Notes: generated from the letters alone by a model not told the origin. A DNA stretch of 64,000 nt from Ga0077527 sp964433345 (GCA_964433345.1 CAYSQJ010000001.1:626328-690327); one strand, 5' to 3'. Shown: positions 1 to 9,514, counted from the first letter of the stretch. Program-made: numbers and translations.

Positions 1-3000
1 GCATTGCCACCACGGGTGGTCAGGCCGGTCGCGCCGCCTACGGTGCCGATGCTGACAGCATTGATGTCAGTGAATGCAACATTCATCAGCCCGGTGGTCG
101 CGCCATTTGCCGCGGCGCCTGCGGCAAACGTATTAACGTCATTGCTAACGCCAGCGTCATCCAGTGTGAACGTACCGGATCCGAGCAGCGCTAGGCTGTT
201 GGCGGTGATCGAACCGCTGGTCTGGTTGACGCCGCCGCCATTGGCTGCGAGCGCGACGCCGCCGGCCGTATTGATGCTGCCGGATCCCGGCACGGTGCGT
301 GTATCGATGTTCTGCAGCAGCGAAATCTGGTTGACGCCGTTGGTCGACGAGCCGCTGGTGAGGGTCACGCTGCCGCCACGGGTCTGGATGCCTGATATGC
401 CGGCGGAAGTCACCGCCACCGCGTTGGCGTCGGTATATGACAGCGTCCCGTTGATGTTGGCGGCCAGTCCGTCCACTGCGCCGCCAAAGGCATAGGTGCC
501 GCTGGTCGCGGTATTGTTGTCGCGGATGGCCAGCAGGTTGCTGGCGACGGCACCGCCCGTGGTGGTGATACCGGCAGCTGTGAGATCGATGGTCTGGCCG
601 GCCGCGGTAATCGTCTGGTTCAGTGTCAGGTTGCCGCCGGATGTCAGCGTGACGTTGTTGCCATTGGTGTTGATGCCGTTGGTGCCGGATACGCTGCCAA
701 CGGTAAACGTTCCGGCATTCCCATAGGCCAGGGTGCCGTTGATGTTGGCGGCAAGGGTGGCGACGTTATTGTCCGGCTCCGTCGGCAGTGCGGGGATCAA
801 GAACGAGAAATTTCCACCGCCAACACCGCCGCGACGGGTCAGTAGCAGGCTACCAATTGTCCCGCCGCCACTGTTGGCATTGGCAACGAACTTGCCGCCG
901 GTCTGGGTGACCGTGCCGCTGCCTGACAGCGTCAGCGTGCCACTGCTTCCGGCATTGATCTCCTGTCCCAGGGTCATGGCCCCACCCGCGGACAGCGTCA
1001 CATTGCTGTTGGTGGCATGCGTGGTGATCAGGCCGTTGGTTGTCAGCGTGCCGGTGGTTTCGATCGTGACGCTGCCGACATTGTCGTTGGTCCCCAGCCC
1101 GACGCCGCTGACGGACAGATTGCCGGTGTTGGCGAAAGCGACGTTGCCGCCGCCGGACTCGAAGGCCGAGAAAAAGTCGACATCGTTGTTGGTAATGGAG
1201 TTGAGTGTGGTGCCGCCCTTGGATTGTGTGGTCAGAACGCTGCCGACAATGCCGCCGCTGGCGCCCTGGGTAATCACGCCGCCAGCCGCATTTTCTGCAT
1301 CATTGCCGTCGGCAATCAGGGTGACCGCGTTGGCTGCCCCGGCGCTCAGCACACTGTTGATGTTGATGCTGCTGTTGCGGTTGCGCAGCACGATGCCGCC
1401 GCCGACATTGCTGGGGTTGACGATTTCACCCGAGACCGTGATCGAGCCCGTGTGGGCGTTGTCACCGATGGTCAGCGATCCGCTGCCGCTGACGACGCGT
1501 TCCAGCGTGGCGTCGGTGAAATTGAGGCCGTCGGCATTGGTGCCGAGGATGATCACCCTTGCCGCATCGTTTGAGGTCAGCGTCACCGAGCCGCCGCCGG
1601 TGGTGATGTTCTGGGTGAAAGCCATTTCGTCGGCGATCAGCGTTACCGCCGAACCGGTGGTGGTGATGCCGTTGGTGCCGCCGACGCTGCCCACCGTCAG
1701 CGTGGTGGCTGTAGTGTTGCGGAAGGTCACCGAGCCGTTGGTGTCGACCGCGAGATTCGTGACGTCGTTGTTCTGGTTGAGGCTGAAATTGTTGGTGTTG
1801 GCCGCGTTACCCAGCAAGCGCACGCCGCCCGCACCGGAAGTCGAGATCACCGATCCGCCGCTTTGCAGGGCCCCGTTCTGGGTCACATCGAGGGTCAGCA
1901 CGCCGGTGCCGACGCCAACGTTCTGGCTGATTGTGATCGCGTCGCCGGTGGTCAGCGTGGCGTTGGTGTTATTGGTCGTGATTCCACTGATCGTGACGCC
2001 TGCGATGGTTGCGTTGCCGCTGGTGGCGTCAACGCCGACGTTACCGACAGTTAATGTATTCGATTCGGTATATTGAAGTGCTCCGGTGCCGGTGCCGCCG
2101 ACACTCAAATCCGCCGCGAATGTTTGGGCAGCATTGCCGGCATTGGTCAGCGTGGCGTTGCTTCTCGTTGCCACACCGAGGTTGGTGACGGTCAGCGGCT
2201 GGGTCTGGCTGATGCCGCCGCTGCCGGCGCGCAGGATCAGCGTGCTCCAGTTCGATCCGTTGGTGATTGCCGACCCGACGGAAAGGGAGCCGGCACCGGC
2301 GGTCGTGCCGATACGCAGCGTACCTGTGGTCACGAGATCGAGTTCGGTCTGCGTAAGGTCAAAAGCAGCGGCGCCGCCGAGGCTGACGTTGGTGCCGGTG
2401 TTGGGTTGCAGTGTGACGATGCCGGCGCCAGAGCCGGTGCTTATGGCTTGGGTGATGTCGAGGTTGCCCGCGGTCAGGGTGACTCGACCGATGGCCGGTG
2501 CAGTCGGAATGGCAGTAATGCCGGACACGGCATCGACCGTTCCGACGGTGAGGGAGTTGGCGTCGTTGTTGAATTCGAGAACACCAATGCCGCCGCTGCC
2601 TGCTGCGCTGCCGCTTTTTCCGGCAGCGAAAGTGCCCACGTTGTTGGTGCCGGTGAGTATCACGTTGTCATCTGCGCTGCCGGCCGCCGCCTGCGCCAGC
2701 AGTTGCGTGGCGGTGATGCTGGAGGCTGCATCCTGTGCGATGCCGTCGGCGGAATCGATTACGACTTTCGCGCCACTAACGTTTGCATTGATCGTCAGGT
2801 CTGCGATGCCTGCGGTATTGTCCAGCGTGCGAAGTGTTGCTGTACCGGTGCCCGCACTGATATTGGCTCCGGCTAGGACGGTCATCTGTCCGCGACTGGT
2901 GACGGTGAGGTTGGCGTTGTTTGTGGAAACGCCGCTTACGGCACCGGCGAAAAGGCTGCCGGGGAGAGCATCGGCGGCCACCGTTCCGATGTTAACGTCA

Positions 3001-5120
3001 CCCGGTTCCTGGATGTTCGTGTAGCTGAGCGTGCTTCCGGCCCCCGTGACCTGCGCAGCGAATACCGCCACGTCATTGTGTGCAACGTTGGTTTCGTTGC
3101 GGAAGGCCACATTTCCCGAGGAGCGGACGCCCAGCGCATTGCCGGTGATGGCCCCGGTTGTTTGAGTGATTCCCCCGTTGGTCGTGACCAGGCGAACGGT
3201 GCCAGCTCCAGCGGTCAGGTTGCCGGCGAGGGAAATAGCGCCGCTTCCGGAGCCACTTCCGGAGCTTTGAAGAGTGATGTCTCCGCCTCCGGAGACAATG
3301 CCGCCCGTGCTGCTGATGTTGACCGCGGCTGTTGCCGAGGGTGCTCCCGCGCCGGCATCGCCGGCGCTCATCAGCACATTGGCTCCGCCGGTGGTGATGA
3401 CGCCGCCCAGCGTGATGTCGGCGCCAGCTTGAAATACGACACGCTCTCCTGCCGTCTGGTTGGCGAGGGCGAGGTTCACACCATTGTTAAGCGTGATGTT
3501 CTGCTCAGCCTGTAGCGTGATATTGCCGGTGAGTGCCTGCAGTGCTGCCGCACTGACGGTTTCGTTGGCACCGCCTTCGGCGAAAATGACCTGGCTGTCT
3601 CCCAGAAGGCCATCGCCAGTACCTGCGCCGGCCTGGATGACGATATTGGTTGGGTCCAGTAGCAGGCTGCCTTGTGCGCCACGCGGTGCGCTCAGGTCGA
3701 CCTTGCCATCGAACGCGAGGTATTCCTTGCCCGAAACCTCGGCAAATCCGCCGTTGCCGCCCTGTGATCCGCCGCGCGCCGAAATCGTGCCGTAATAACG
3801 CGTGACGTCGTCGGCCCAGACGATGACCTTGCCGCCGTCGCCGCTCTGCGTCGCGTCGGCGCGGATCACTGCATCGGCGCCGACGTAGCTGCGCTGCGCG
3901 TTCTGCACCGCGGCGTTGTTGCCCTGGTAGTCGCCGCCGATCAGCACCGTGCCGCCGCCGCCGGCGCCCGAGGCGTCGATCACGGCGTTGCCGGTGACGC
4001 CGGCGTTTTGTCCGAGCACCTGCACGCTGCCGCCGCTTCCGGCGCTGCCGGTGGCATCGATCTCGCCGGAAACCAGCGTGGTGCCGGTCTTCGACTGCAC
4101 GGTGACCGCACCGCCGCGGTTGCCGCCGGCATCGAGGCTGCCGCTGGAGCTGACATCGCCGCCGTCGCCGACGAGGTATATCGCGCCATCCTTTTCGACG
4201 GTGCCGCGGGCGCGCACCACGCCGCTGTTGTTGACCACGGTGCCGGCGAGGTCGCGGGCAACGGCCGCGGTCATGATCACGCGTCCGCCCTCGGCGTTGA
4301 GTTCGCCGCTGTTGGCGACGCCGGCGAGTTCGGACACCGATTTTTCGCTGACCGCGAGGTTGATCAGGCTGTCGCCCTGCATGTCGAGAGTGACCTGCGC
4401 GCCGGAGGCGAGGGCCACGGTGCCCATGCGCGCCTCGACGATGCCGCGGTTGGCGGCGTAATCGCCGGCGAGCACGACATAACCGTTGTCGCGGGCGCGG
4501 ATCAGGCCTTCATTGATCACCGAGGCATTGGCCGGCGAGCCGGGATCACGGCGGAAAATGTAGCGTCCGGCGAGGAAGTCGTCGTTGCTGATGTTCAGCG
4601 TCGAGGCAACGAGTCCGCCGACATCGAGGCTCGCGGTCGGACTGAAGTAGATGCCCTGCGGGTTGACCAGGAACACGCGGCCGTTGGCCGACAGGCTGCC
4701 GTAGATCGACGAGGGATCACTGCCGACGACGCGGTTGAGCACCACCGAGCCGCTGCCCGGCTGCACGAACTGCACGCTGTGGCCCTGGCCGATGGAGAAA
4801 CCCTGCCAGTTGATGATCGCCTTGTCGCTGCCCTGGGTGATGACTTGCTGCGCGGGTGCGGGATTGTGGATGGTCGCGCTGCCGCTGACGACGCTGCCGC
4901 CGGTCGGCAGCTGCTGCGCCTGTGCCGGCAATCCCGGCAGCAGCAGGCTGCAGAAACCGATGGTCGCCAGTGCCGCGGGCACCGGCGCTAGGCGCAGTAC
5001 GCGCAGCAGGCGTCCGGGGGTGCGGCTTGATGTTCGGCGGGCAATCACGGGTTGTGGGTGTTCGTTACCGGGCCGTGAGGACAGCTTCGAGTATAACCAA
5101 GAGCCTGCACCGGAGCCCAT
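1..5120 (-). CDS. Two-partner secretion exoprotein (filamentous haemagglutinin-like TpsA), 3' end outside window
   Basis: This is a minus-strand frame that stays open for at least 1706 codons and runs off the left edge, so the C-terminus is not seen. After a hydrophobic signal segment ending near LPAQAQQ comes a TPS (haemagg_act) secretion domain with the typical stretches INWQGFSIG, VVLNRVVG and GRVFLVNPQGIYF. The rest is monotonous Gly/Thr/Asn/Ser-rich sequence with short beta-strand repeats (VTLT, NLSV and GGGV-like units), as expected for a secreted right-handed beta-helix adhesin. The start is uncertain. ATG at 5120 is in frame, and GTG at 5048 would leave a shorter signal peptide; neither has a clear Shine-Dalgarno sequence. 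The gene lies 52 bp downstream of its likely transporter and probably shares its transcript. It is exported by Sec and then threaded through the TpsB pore. The substrate and role (adhesion, biofilm or contact inhibition) cannot be read from this part. Confidence 0.85.
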   Translation of the reverse strand, partial: MGSGAGSWLYSKLSSRPGNEHPQPVIARRTSSRTPGRLLRVLRLAPVPAALATIGFCSLLLPGLPAQAQQLPTGGSVVSGSATIHNPAPAQQVITQGSDKAIINWQGFSIGQGHSVQFVQPGSGSVVLNRVVGSDPSSIYGSLSANGRVFLVNPQGIYFSPTASLDVGGLVASTLNISNDDFLAGRYIFRRDPGSPANASVINEGLIRARDNGYVVLAGDYAANRGIVEARMGTVALASGAQVTLDMQGDSLINLAVSEKSVSELAGVANSGELNAEGGRVIMTAAVARDLAGTVVNNSGVVRARGTVEKDGAIYLVGDGGDVSSSGSLDAGGNRGGAVTVQSKTGTTLVSGEIDATGSAGSGGSVQVLGQNAGVTGNAVIDASGAGGGGTVLIGGDYQGNNAAVQNAQRSYVGADAVIRADATQSGDGGKVIVWADDVTRYYGTISARGGSQGGNGGFAEVSGKEYLAFDGKVDLSAPRGAQGSLLLDPTNIVIQAGAGTGDGLLGDSQVIFAEGGANETVSAAALQALTGNITLQAEQNITLNNGVNLALANQTAGERVVFQAGADITLGGVITTGGANVLMSAGDAGAGAPSATAAVNISSTGGIVSGGGDITLQSSGSGSGSGAISLAGNLTAGAGTVRLVTTNGGITQTTGAITGNALGVRSSGNVAFRNETNVAHNDVAVFAAQVTGAGSTLSYTNIQEPGDVNIGTVAADALPGSLFAGAVSGVSTNNANLTVTSRGQMTVLAGANISAGTGTATLRTLDNTAGIADLTINANVSGAKVVIDSADGIAQDAASSITATQLLAQAAAGSADDNVILTGTNNVGTFAAGKSGSAAGSGGIGVLEFNNDANSLTVGTVDAVSGITAIPTAPAIGRVTLTAGNLDITQAISTGSGAGIVTLQPNTGTNVSLGGAAAFDLTQTELDLVTTGTLRIGTTAGAGSLSVGSAITNGSNWSTLILRAGSGGISQTQPLTVTNLGVATRSNATLTNAGNAAQTFAADLSVGGTGTGALQYTESNTLTVGNVGVDATSGNATIAGVTISGITTNNTNATLTTGDAITISQNVGVGTGVLTLDVTQNGALQSGGSVISTSGAGGVRLLGNAANTNNFSLNQNNDVTNLAVDTNGSVTFRNTTATTLTVGSVGGTNGITTTGSAVTLIADEMAFTQNITTGGGSVTLTSNDAARVIILGTNADGLNFTDATLERVVSGSGSLTIGDNAHTGSITVSGEIVNPSNVGGGIVLRNRNSSININSVLSAGAANAVTLIADGNDAENAAGGVITQGASGGIVGSVLTTQSKGGTTLNSITNNDVDFFSAFESGGGNVAFANTGNLSVSGVGLGTNDNVGSVTIETTGTLTTNGLITTHATNSNVTLSAGGAMTLGQEINAGSSGTLTLSGSGTVTQTGGKFVANANSGGGTIGSLLLTRRGGVGGGNFSFLIPALPTEPDNNVATLAANINGTLAYGNAGTFTVGSVSGTNGINTNGNNVTLTSGGNLTLNQTITAAGQTIDLTAAGITTTGGAVASNLLAIRDNNTATSGTYAFGGAVDGLAANINGTLSYTDANAVAVTSAGISGIQTRGGSVTLTSGSSTNGVNQISLLQNIDTRTVPGSGSINTAGGVALAANGGGVNQTSGSITANSLALLGSGTFTLDDAGVSNDVNTFAAGAAANGATTGLMNVAFTDINAVSIGTVGGATGLTTRGGN

Positions 5121-5130
5121 TCCAGGAAAT

Positions 5131-5161
5131 CATAAAAATATCAATAAAATCAAGTGCTTAT
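5131..5161 (+). repeat. AT-rich gene-end repeat, copy A
   Basis: This AT-rich block lies between the tpsB stop and the tpsA start. Its 21-nt core (5141-5161) matches the core at 20552-20572 at 19 of 21 positions, and the similarity extends about 10 nt upstream with a one-base shift. Related cores occur at 25222-25242 (inverted), 59855-59875 and 59994-60014. The core reads TCAATAAAATCAA, three variable bases, then CTTAT. Its function is unknown. Confidence 0.5.
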
Positions 5162-5172
5162 GAAATATCCAC

Positions 5173-6810
5173 TCAGAAGCTGCTGCTCACGGTGAGCCAC
5201 AGCCGGCCGCGCTTGCCGTCGCCCGAGATGCGGTCGCTCTGCGGGTAGGCGTATTCCAGCTTCGCGCGCAGGTGCTTGTGCGGGAACACGCTGACGCCGA
5301 AACCGGCGCTGCGCAGGGTGTCGTAGCGGGTGAAGCCGTCGGCTTTAATCGCGCCCCAGTCATAGAACAGGCTGAACACGCCCACGGTGTTGACGGCGAC
5401 GAACTGGCGGCGCAGTTCGCCGGTGGCGACCCAGCCGGTTTCGCCGCGCAGGTCCGAGGAACGATAACCACGCACGCTGCCGGGGCCGCCGAGCGAGAAT
5501 TTTTCGGTGTCGGGCAGCGCGCCGCTGGAAAAGACCATATTGCCGCGCAGGTAGAGATCCCAGTTTTTCGAGGCTGCGCGCAGGTGGCTGATGTCGATGT
5601 CGGCCTTGGCGCGCTGGGCGTTCTGCAGGTTGCCCGGGTTGTTCTTGCCGTTGCCCGAGAGCACCAGGGTCGCGCTGCTGGTCGCGGAGTCGGCGTGCAC
5701 CCAGCTGCCGAGCGCGGTCAGGCTCAGCAGGTCGATGCTGCTGTCAGCGGTCGGCACGCCCAGCGTGGTCTGTGCGGTCTTGGTGTTGCGCAGGCCGATA
5801 CCGAAGACGATGTTGCGGGCGCGGCTGCGCACATAAGGATGGGTCAGCACCAGCTCGGTGTTGGTGACTTCGCCGGAAATGCCCAGTGCCGCGAAGTCGC
5901 CGCCGATATCGTAGCGCACCTTGGAGTAGGTGGCGCCGAGGCGGGTGCCTTCGCTCGACAGCGGCAGGCTGTAGCCGATGCGCCCGTACGAGAGCAGGCT
6001 GTGCCGGGTCTCGATGACCCGCAGGTTCAGCTGGTCGCCGATGCCCAGCGGATTGTTGAGGTCGAAGGCGGCATCGAGGCGTGTCTCGCCGGTTTCGCGG
6101 CGGCCGTGGTTGTCGAGGGAGACAGTGGCGGCGTACGGTTTTTCCTCGGTGCGGATGATCATGTCGGTGGTGCCGTAGTCGGCGCCCGGCGCCAGCGTCG
6201 CCCGTGCCGAGAGGCCGGGCAGGTCGTTCATCAGCAGCAGGCTGCGTTCGAGCCGCGGCACGGTGATCAGCTCGTCTTTCGGCAGGCTGCGGGTGCGCGC
6301 GGTGATCAGCGCGTCGGAATAGCGGCTGTTGCCGGTGATGCTGATGTTGGCGAGCCGGCCTTCGATGACCTCGATGCGCACGATGCCGTTCTCGACCTTC
6401 TGCGCCGGGATGATCGCGCGCGAGATCGGAAAGCCGGTTTCGCGGTAGAGCTGGGTGACGCTGTCGGCCGCGCGGTTCAGGTCGTAGAGGTTCAGCTGCA
6501 GGTCGATGTAGCGCTCGGTGAGCTGCTTGAGCTGGCGTTCGGTGTAGACGGTGTTGCCGACGAAGGTGAAGGCGTTGACCGTGAAGCGCGGCGCCGAGGG
6601 ATCATGCACGGCATCGGGGCGGCTCGCCGGGAATATGACTTCCGCCGGTGTCGGCGGCAGCGCGGGCTTGCGGCCGGGCACGGTGTCGAGCACGGCACCC
6701 GGCGTGGGCGCGGCTTGTGCCCAGGCCTGCAATGGCGCGCACAATACCGCCGCCAGCGCCGCAGCGCGCAGGAAACGGATCTTGCAAATCAGGACGCGCT
6801 GCGGCAACAA
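5173..6810 (-). CDS. Two-partner secretion outer-membrane transporter (TpsB, ShlB/FhaC/HecB family)
   Basis: The 545-aa protein is an Omp85-superfamily pore that exports the adjacent TpsA across the outer membrane. It has a signal peptide (residues 1-32, cleavage near AWAQA), a proline-rich linker and then POTRA domains. The first POTRA shows FTFVGNTVYTERQLKQL and the second GIVRIEVIEGRLANISITGN. A C-terminal beta-barrel follows. The conserved L6 loop motif VRGY is present in GGPGSVRGYRSSDLRG, and the barrel ends in an aromatic residue (SSSF), the usual signal for BAM recognition. The length matches the family (about 550-580 aa). The order tpsB then tpsA on the same strand is common for these systems. 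The stop overlaps the edge of AT-rich repeat copy A. Confidence 0.92.
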   Translation of the reverse strand: MLPQRVLICKIRFLRAAALAAVLCAPLQAWAQAAPTPGAVLDTVPGRKPALPPTPAEVIFPASRPDAVHDPSAPRFTVNAFTFVGNTVYTERQLKQLTERYIDLQLNLYDLNRAADSVTQLYRETGFPISRAIIPAQKVENGIVRIEVIEGRLANISITGNSRYSDALITARTRSLPKDELITVPRLERSLLLMNDLPGLSARATLAPGADYGTTDMIIRTEEKPYAATVSLDNHGRRETGETRLDAAFDLNNPLGIGDQLNLRVIETRHSLLSYGRIGYSLPLSSEGTRLGATYSKVRYDIGGDFAALGISGEVTNTELVLTHPYVRSRARNIVFGIGLRNTKTAQTTLGVPTADSSIDLLSLTALGSWVHADSATSSATLVLSGNGKNNPGNLQNAQRAKADIDISHLRAASKNWDLYLRGNMVFSSGALPDTEKFSLGGPGSVRGYRSSDLRGETGWVATGELRRQFVAVNTVGVFSLFYDWGAIKADGFTRYDTLRSAGFGVSVFPHKHLRAKLEYAYPQSDRISGDGKRGRLWLTVSSSF

Positions 6811-6886
6811 CTTGTTGTTTCCCCTTGTACCCCTGTGACCCCTGTGAACCGCGCCGCCTGCAGCGATGCGGCGCGAAACGCGGCGA

Positions 6887-7801
6887 TCAGCGGCTGGCGG
6901 CGAGCTTGGGCTTCCAGGCCTGCACGTCTTTTTGCGCCTGTTCCCGCTGTTCCGGCGTCAGCCGGCGGTCGGCGGCGTCGCGATTGTTTGCTGCGTCGAT
7001 GTTGCCCCGCGCCGCGGCCAGACTGAACCAGACGTAGGCCTGGGCCATGTCGGCCTGCACGCCGCGGCCGCTGCCGTAGAGCACGCCGAGGTTGTTCTGC
7101 GCCTGGGCATGGCCCTGGTCGGCGGCGCTGCGGTACCAGTTGAGGGCGACGCTCATGTCGCGCGGCACGCCGAGTCCCTTCTCGTAAAGCACGCCGAGGT
7201 TGTTCTGCGCCTGCGGCTGGCCGCGCTCGGCGGCACGCCGGTACCACTGCGCGGCTTCGGAGTAATTCTGGGCGACGCCGAGGCCGCGCTCGTAGAGCAC
7301 GCCGATGTTGTTCATCGCGTTGGTGTTGTTCTGCGCTGCGGCGCGGCGGTACCACTGCATCGCCTGGCCGTAGTCCTGGGACACGCCGCGGCCGCTGAAA
7401 TAAAGTACGCCGAGGTTGTTCTGGGCGTTCGGGTTGCCGCGCTGGGCCGCCTTCCGGTACCAATCCGCGGCCTGCTTGGCGTCGGGTTTTACCCCGAGGC
7501 CGCGCTCGTACATGACGCCGACATTGTTCTGCGCCTGGGCATGTCCCTGTTCGGCGGCGCGCCGGTACCAGTTCACCGATTCAACGAAGTTGCGCTCGAC
7601 GCCCTGGCCTTTTTCGTAGAGCACACCAAGGTTGTTCTGGGCGTCGGGGTTGCCCTGATTGGCGAGCGGCTGCCAGGCCTTGAGCGCGGAGACGTAATCG
7701 CCCTTGCGGTAGGCCTCCAGGCCCTGTTCGAGAGTGGCGTAGGCAAGCGCCGGGAACGCAAACACGAGACCTGCCAGCAGCGAGACAACTGTCCGTTTCA
7801 T
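6887..7801 (-). CDS. Exported Sel1-like repeat (TPR-type) protein
   Basis: The 304-aa protein has a signal peptide (MKRTVVSLLAGLVFAFPALAYA) followed by a tandem array of about six 36-residue Sel1-like repeats. Each carries the signature AQNNLGVLYE-G-GV and ends in WYRRA. A charged C-terminal tail follows. Sel1 repeats form alpha-solenoids that mediate protein-protein contacts, here probably in the periplasm. An upstream in-frame extension exists (to 7903), but the signal peptide makes 7801 the better start. The gene is 76 bp upstream of tpsB on the same strand, so a shared transcript with the secretion system is possible but unproven. The partner is unknown. Confidence 0.85.
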   Translation of the reverse strand: MKRTVVSLLAGLVFAFPALAYATLEQGLEAYRKGDYVSALKAWQPLANQGNPDAQNNLGVLYEKGQGVERNFVESVNWYRRAAEQGHAQAQNNVGVMYERGLGVKPDAKQAADWYRKAAQRGNPNAQNNLGVLYFSGRGVSQDYGQAMQWYRRAAAQNNTNAMNNIGVLYERGLGVAQNYSEAAQWYRRAAERGQPQAQNNLGVLYEKGLGVPRDMSVALNWYRSAADQGHAQAQNNLGVLYGSGRGVQADMAQAYVWFSLAAARGNIDAANNRDAADRRLTPEQREQAQKDVQAWKPKLAASR

Positions 7802-8009
7802 GCGAAATCCGGTAGTGGGTTCAGGTGCACTGAATTCTATCGCCCATCCGGGCCCGCGGTCGAGCGCGCATGGTGTATTAGCGGAACATGAATTGCCTCG
7901 CAAAGCGGCGGTTTTTCATTATTCGAAATTGCGGTTGTATGGTAGGGTTGTCGCCGGTCGCGGTGTGCCGATTGCAGTGCGGCGGCCTCATGCACGGGGA
8001 TGCGGATCG

Positions 8010-8555
8010 ATGAAAGAAGAATTCGAGAAACAGTTTGCGCAGTGGGCGCGGGCGCTGGGCCCGGAGAACGTCGACAAGCTGCTGGCGGTGACCACGCGGC
8101 TCGAGCTGCCGGCGAACCGGGTGATCATCCGCGACCGCATGCCGGTGGATTCGCTGTACCTGATACTCGACGGCGAGGTGTCGATCAGCGTCGAGGAAAA
8201 GGGCAAGGCGATCAAGCTCGGTGTCATCGGCCCGGGACAGGTGCTGGGCGAGGTTTCGGTGCTGAGCGGCGAGCAGAGCGCCAGCTCGACGGTCACCGCG
8301 CTGACGCCGGTGAAGATGCTGCGCTTGCGCCACCAGGCTTTCGAGGACCTGATCGCGACCAATTACGTGGTGGCCAGCGTGCTGCTGCAGCATTTTGTGG
8401 ACATGCTGGCCGACCGCCTGCGCACCTCGGCCAAGTCCTTCGCGGAGCTGAAGGAAGGCGCGCCGGCGCAGGCTGAGGTGCTGTCCGACGATTCGCCGAC
8501 GCTGCGCGGCAAGAACTGGATCAAATCCTTTTTCGATCGTGTGCCCGGAACCTAG
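8010..8555 (+). CDS. Cyclic nucleotide-binding domain protein, CRP-like without HTH (first of a pair)
   Basis: The 181-aa protein contains one cNMP-binding beta-roll, seen in VIIRDRMPVDSLYLILDGEV, KLGVIGPGQVLGEVSVLSGE and SASSTVTALTPVKMLRLRHQ. A helical segment follows, then a polar tail. No helix-turn-helix DNA-binding domain follows, so it is a stand-alone sensor module rather than a CRP-type regulator. The start at 8010 was chosen because the frame upstream codes for non-conserved, low-quality sequence. A weak GGGGA precedes it by about 10 nt. The gene is co-directional with a second protein of the same kind 11 bp downstream, and both sit just ahead of the sulfur-oxidation operon. The ligand (cAMP, c-di-GMP or none) cannot be decided by eye. 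Confidence 0.8.
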   Translation: MKEEFEKQFAQWARALGPENVDKLLAVTTRLELPANRVIIRDRMPVDSLYLILDGEVSISVEEKGKAIKLGVIGPGQVLGEVSVLSGEQSASSTVTALTPVKMLRLRHQAFEDLIATNYVVASVLLQHFVDMLADRLRTSAKSFAELKEGAPAQAEVLSDDSPTLRGKNWIKSFFDRVPGT

Positions 8556-8566
8556 GGACTGAGCCG

Positions 8567-9043
8567 ATGGACATCAAACAATTTCTGAAGACGCTGCCGG
8601 CCTTCGAGAGTTTTACCGAAGCCCATATCGAAGCCCTCGCCGGCCTGATGGCCGTATCTTCGCATCCGGCGGGGCACCGGCTGATCACCCAGGGCCAGCA
8701 GGGCGATGCGATGTACCTGCTGATGGAGGGCGCCATCCAGACTTCGCGCATTCACGAGGTGACTGGCGCCCTCGACGAGGCGCGCGACCTGCATGCGGGG
8801 GAGATCTTCGGACTGCTGTCCCTGATCGACAACATGCCCGCGGGCTGGACCTCGACGACGAAGGAGGCGGTGACGGTGGCCACGCTGTCGCGGCCGGACT
8901 TTCTCAGGCTCTACCAGATGGCGCCGCCCATCGCCCACCATCTGCAGTACATGGTGGCGGTGCAGCTGGCGCGCGACCTGCAGTCGCGCAACCGCGAACT
9001 GCGCGAACTGCTGCAACAGCGGGCGGCGGCGACGCCGGCCTGA
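8567..9043 (+). CDS. Cyclic nucleotide-binding domain protein (second of a pair)
   Basis: The 158-aa protein is essentially a single cNMP-binding domain. It starts FLKTLPAFESFTEAHIEALAG, with beta-roll strands in HRLITQGQQGDAMYLLMEGA and HAGEIFGLLSLIDNMPAGW, and a terminal amphipathic helix rich in Arg/Glu/Leu (LQSRNRELRELLQQR). There is no DNA-binding or catalytic domain. With the preceding gene it forms a two-gene unit, perhaps giving a heteromeric sensor. No further function is assignable, and a link to the neighbouring sulfur operon is only positional. Confidence 0.8.
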   Translation: MDIKQFLKTLPAFESFTEAHIEALAGLMAVSSHPAGHRLITQGQQGDAMYLLMEGAIQTSRIHEVTGALDEARDLHAGEIFGLLSLIDNMPAGWTSTTKEAVTVATLSRPDFLRLYQMAPPIAHHLQYMVAVQLARDLQSRNRELRELLQQRAAATPA

Positions 9044-9055
9044 GGCCGGCCTTCC

Positions 9056-9415
9056 TTATTTGCCGCGGGCGGGGGATGACGCATAGTGCGCCATCTCGCT
9101 GCGGTCACGCCAGGTGCTTTCGTCGAGCAGGGCCGCGGGCACGTTGCGCCGCTGTTCCGGCGGCACCGCTTCGGCGGCGACGATTTTCTGCACTTCCGCA
9201 TAGCCGATCTTGCGCAGCGCCGCGTCCGCGCCGGTGAAGCGCACGATCATCGCGCTGTCGTGGATCTTGTGGACGTAGAAGGTGGCGGGCACGATGCGCC
9301 CGTCCGGACGCTGCCAGGTGATGGTGTAGCGGGTGTCGGCCTGAAAATCGGATTTATCCATCTCGACGCTCCACTGAATGGCCTTGCACTGCGTGGTGTT
9401 GCACTGCGCCATCAC
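9056..9415 (-). CDS. Small hypothetical protein
   Basis: This 119-aa ORF (118 aa if the second Met at 9412 is used) is the only plausible coding frame here and runs against its neighbours. It looks protein-like: a mixed alpha/beta N-terminal half (YTITWQRPDGRIVPATFYVHKIHD, in which two short strands are evident) and a helix around ALRKIGYAEVQKIV. The C-terminus is polar. There is no signal peptide, membrane segment or recognised motif. It converges on the cNMP-binding pair (12 bp gap) and diverges from tusA across a 169-bp regulatory region, so it may share that control region. Function unknown. Confidence 0.55.
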   Translation of the reverse strand: MMAQCNTTQCKAIQWSVEMDKSDFQADTRYTITWQRPDGRIVPATFYVHKIHDSAMIVRFTGADAALRKIGYAEVQKIVAAEAVPPEQRRNVPAALLDESTWRDRSEMAHYASSPARGK

Positions 9416-9514
9416 GGCGCTGCCGGCGGTTGACGCCGGGACCGCGTTACTGCGAGTCTATAATCAATTGGCCTGATCACGGAGCCGCATGCCGGCGACA
9501 ATGGCCGCGATGCA

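Noticed and set aside
4..4991. Long plus-strand ORFs opposite the adhesin (for example 733-2076, 4008-4991)
   Set aside because: They mirror the minus-strand adhesin frame, have no domain or ribosome-binding site, and show Pro/Val/Leu-rich composition typical of the antisense of a Gly/Thr/Asn repeat protein.
5272..7026. 584-codon plus-strand ORF opposite tpsB
   Set aside because: Composition (Ala/Gly/Val/Arg/Gln without motifs) is that of a GC-rich antisense shadow; the opposite strand is a clear TpsB.
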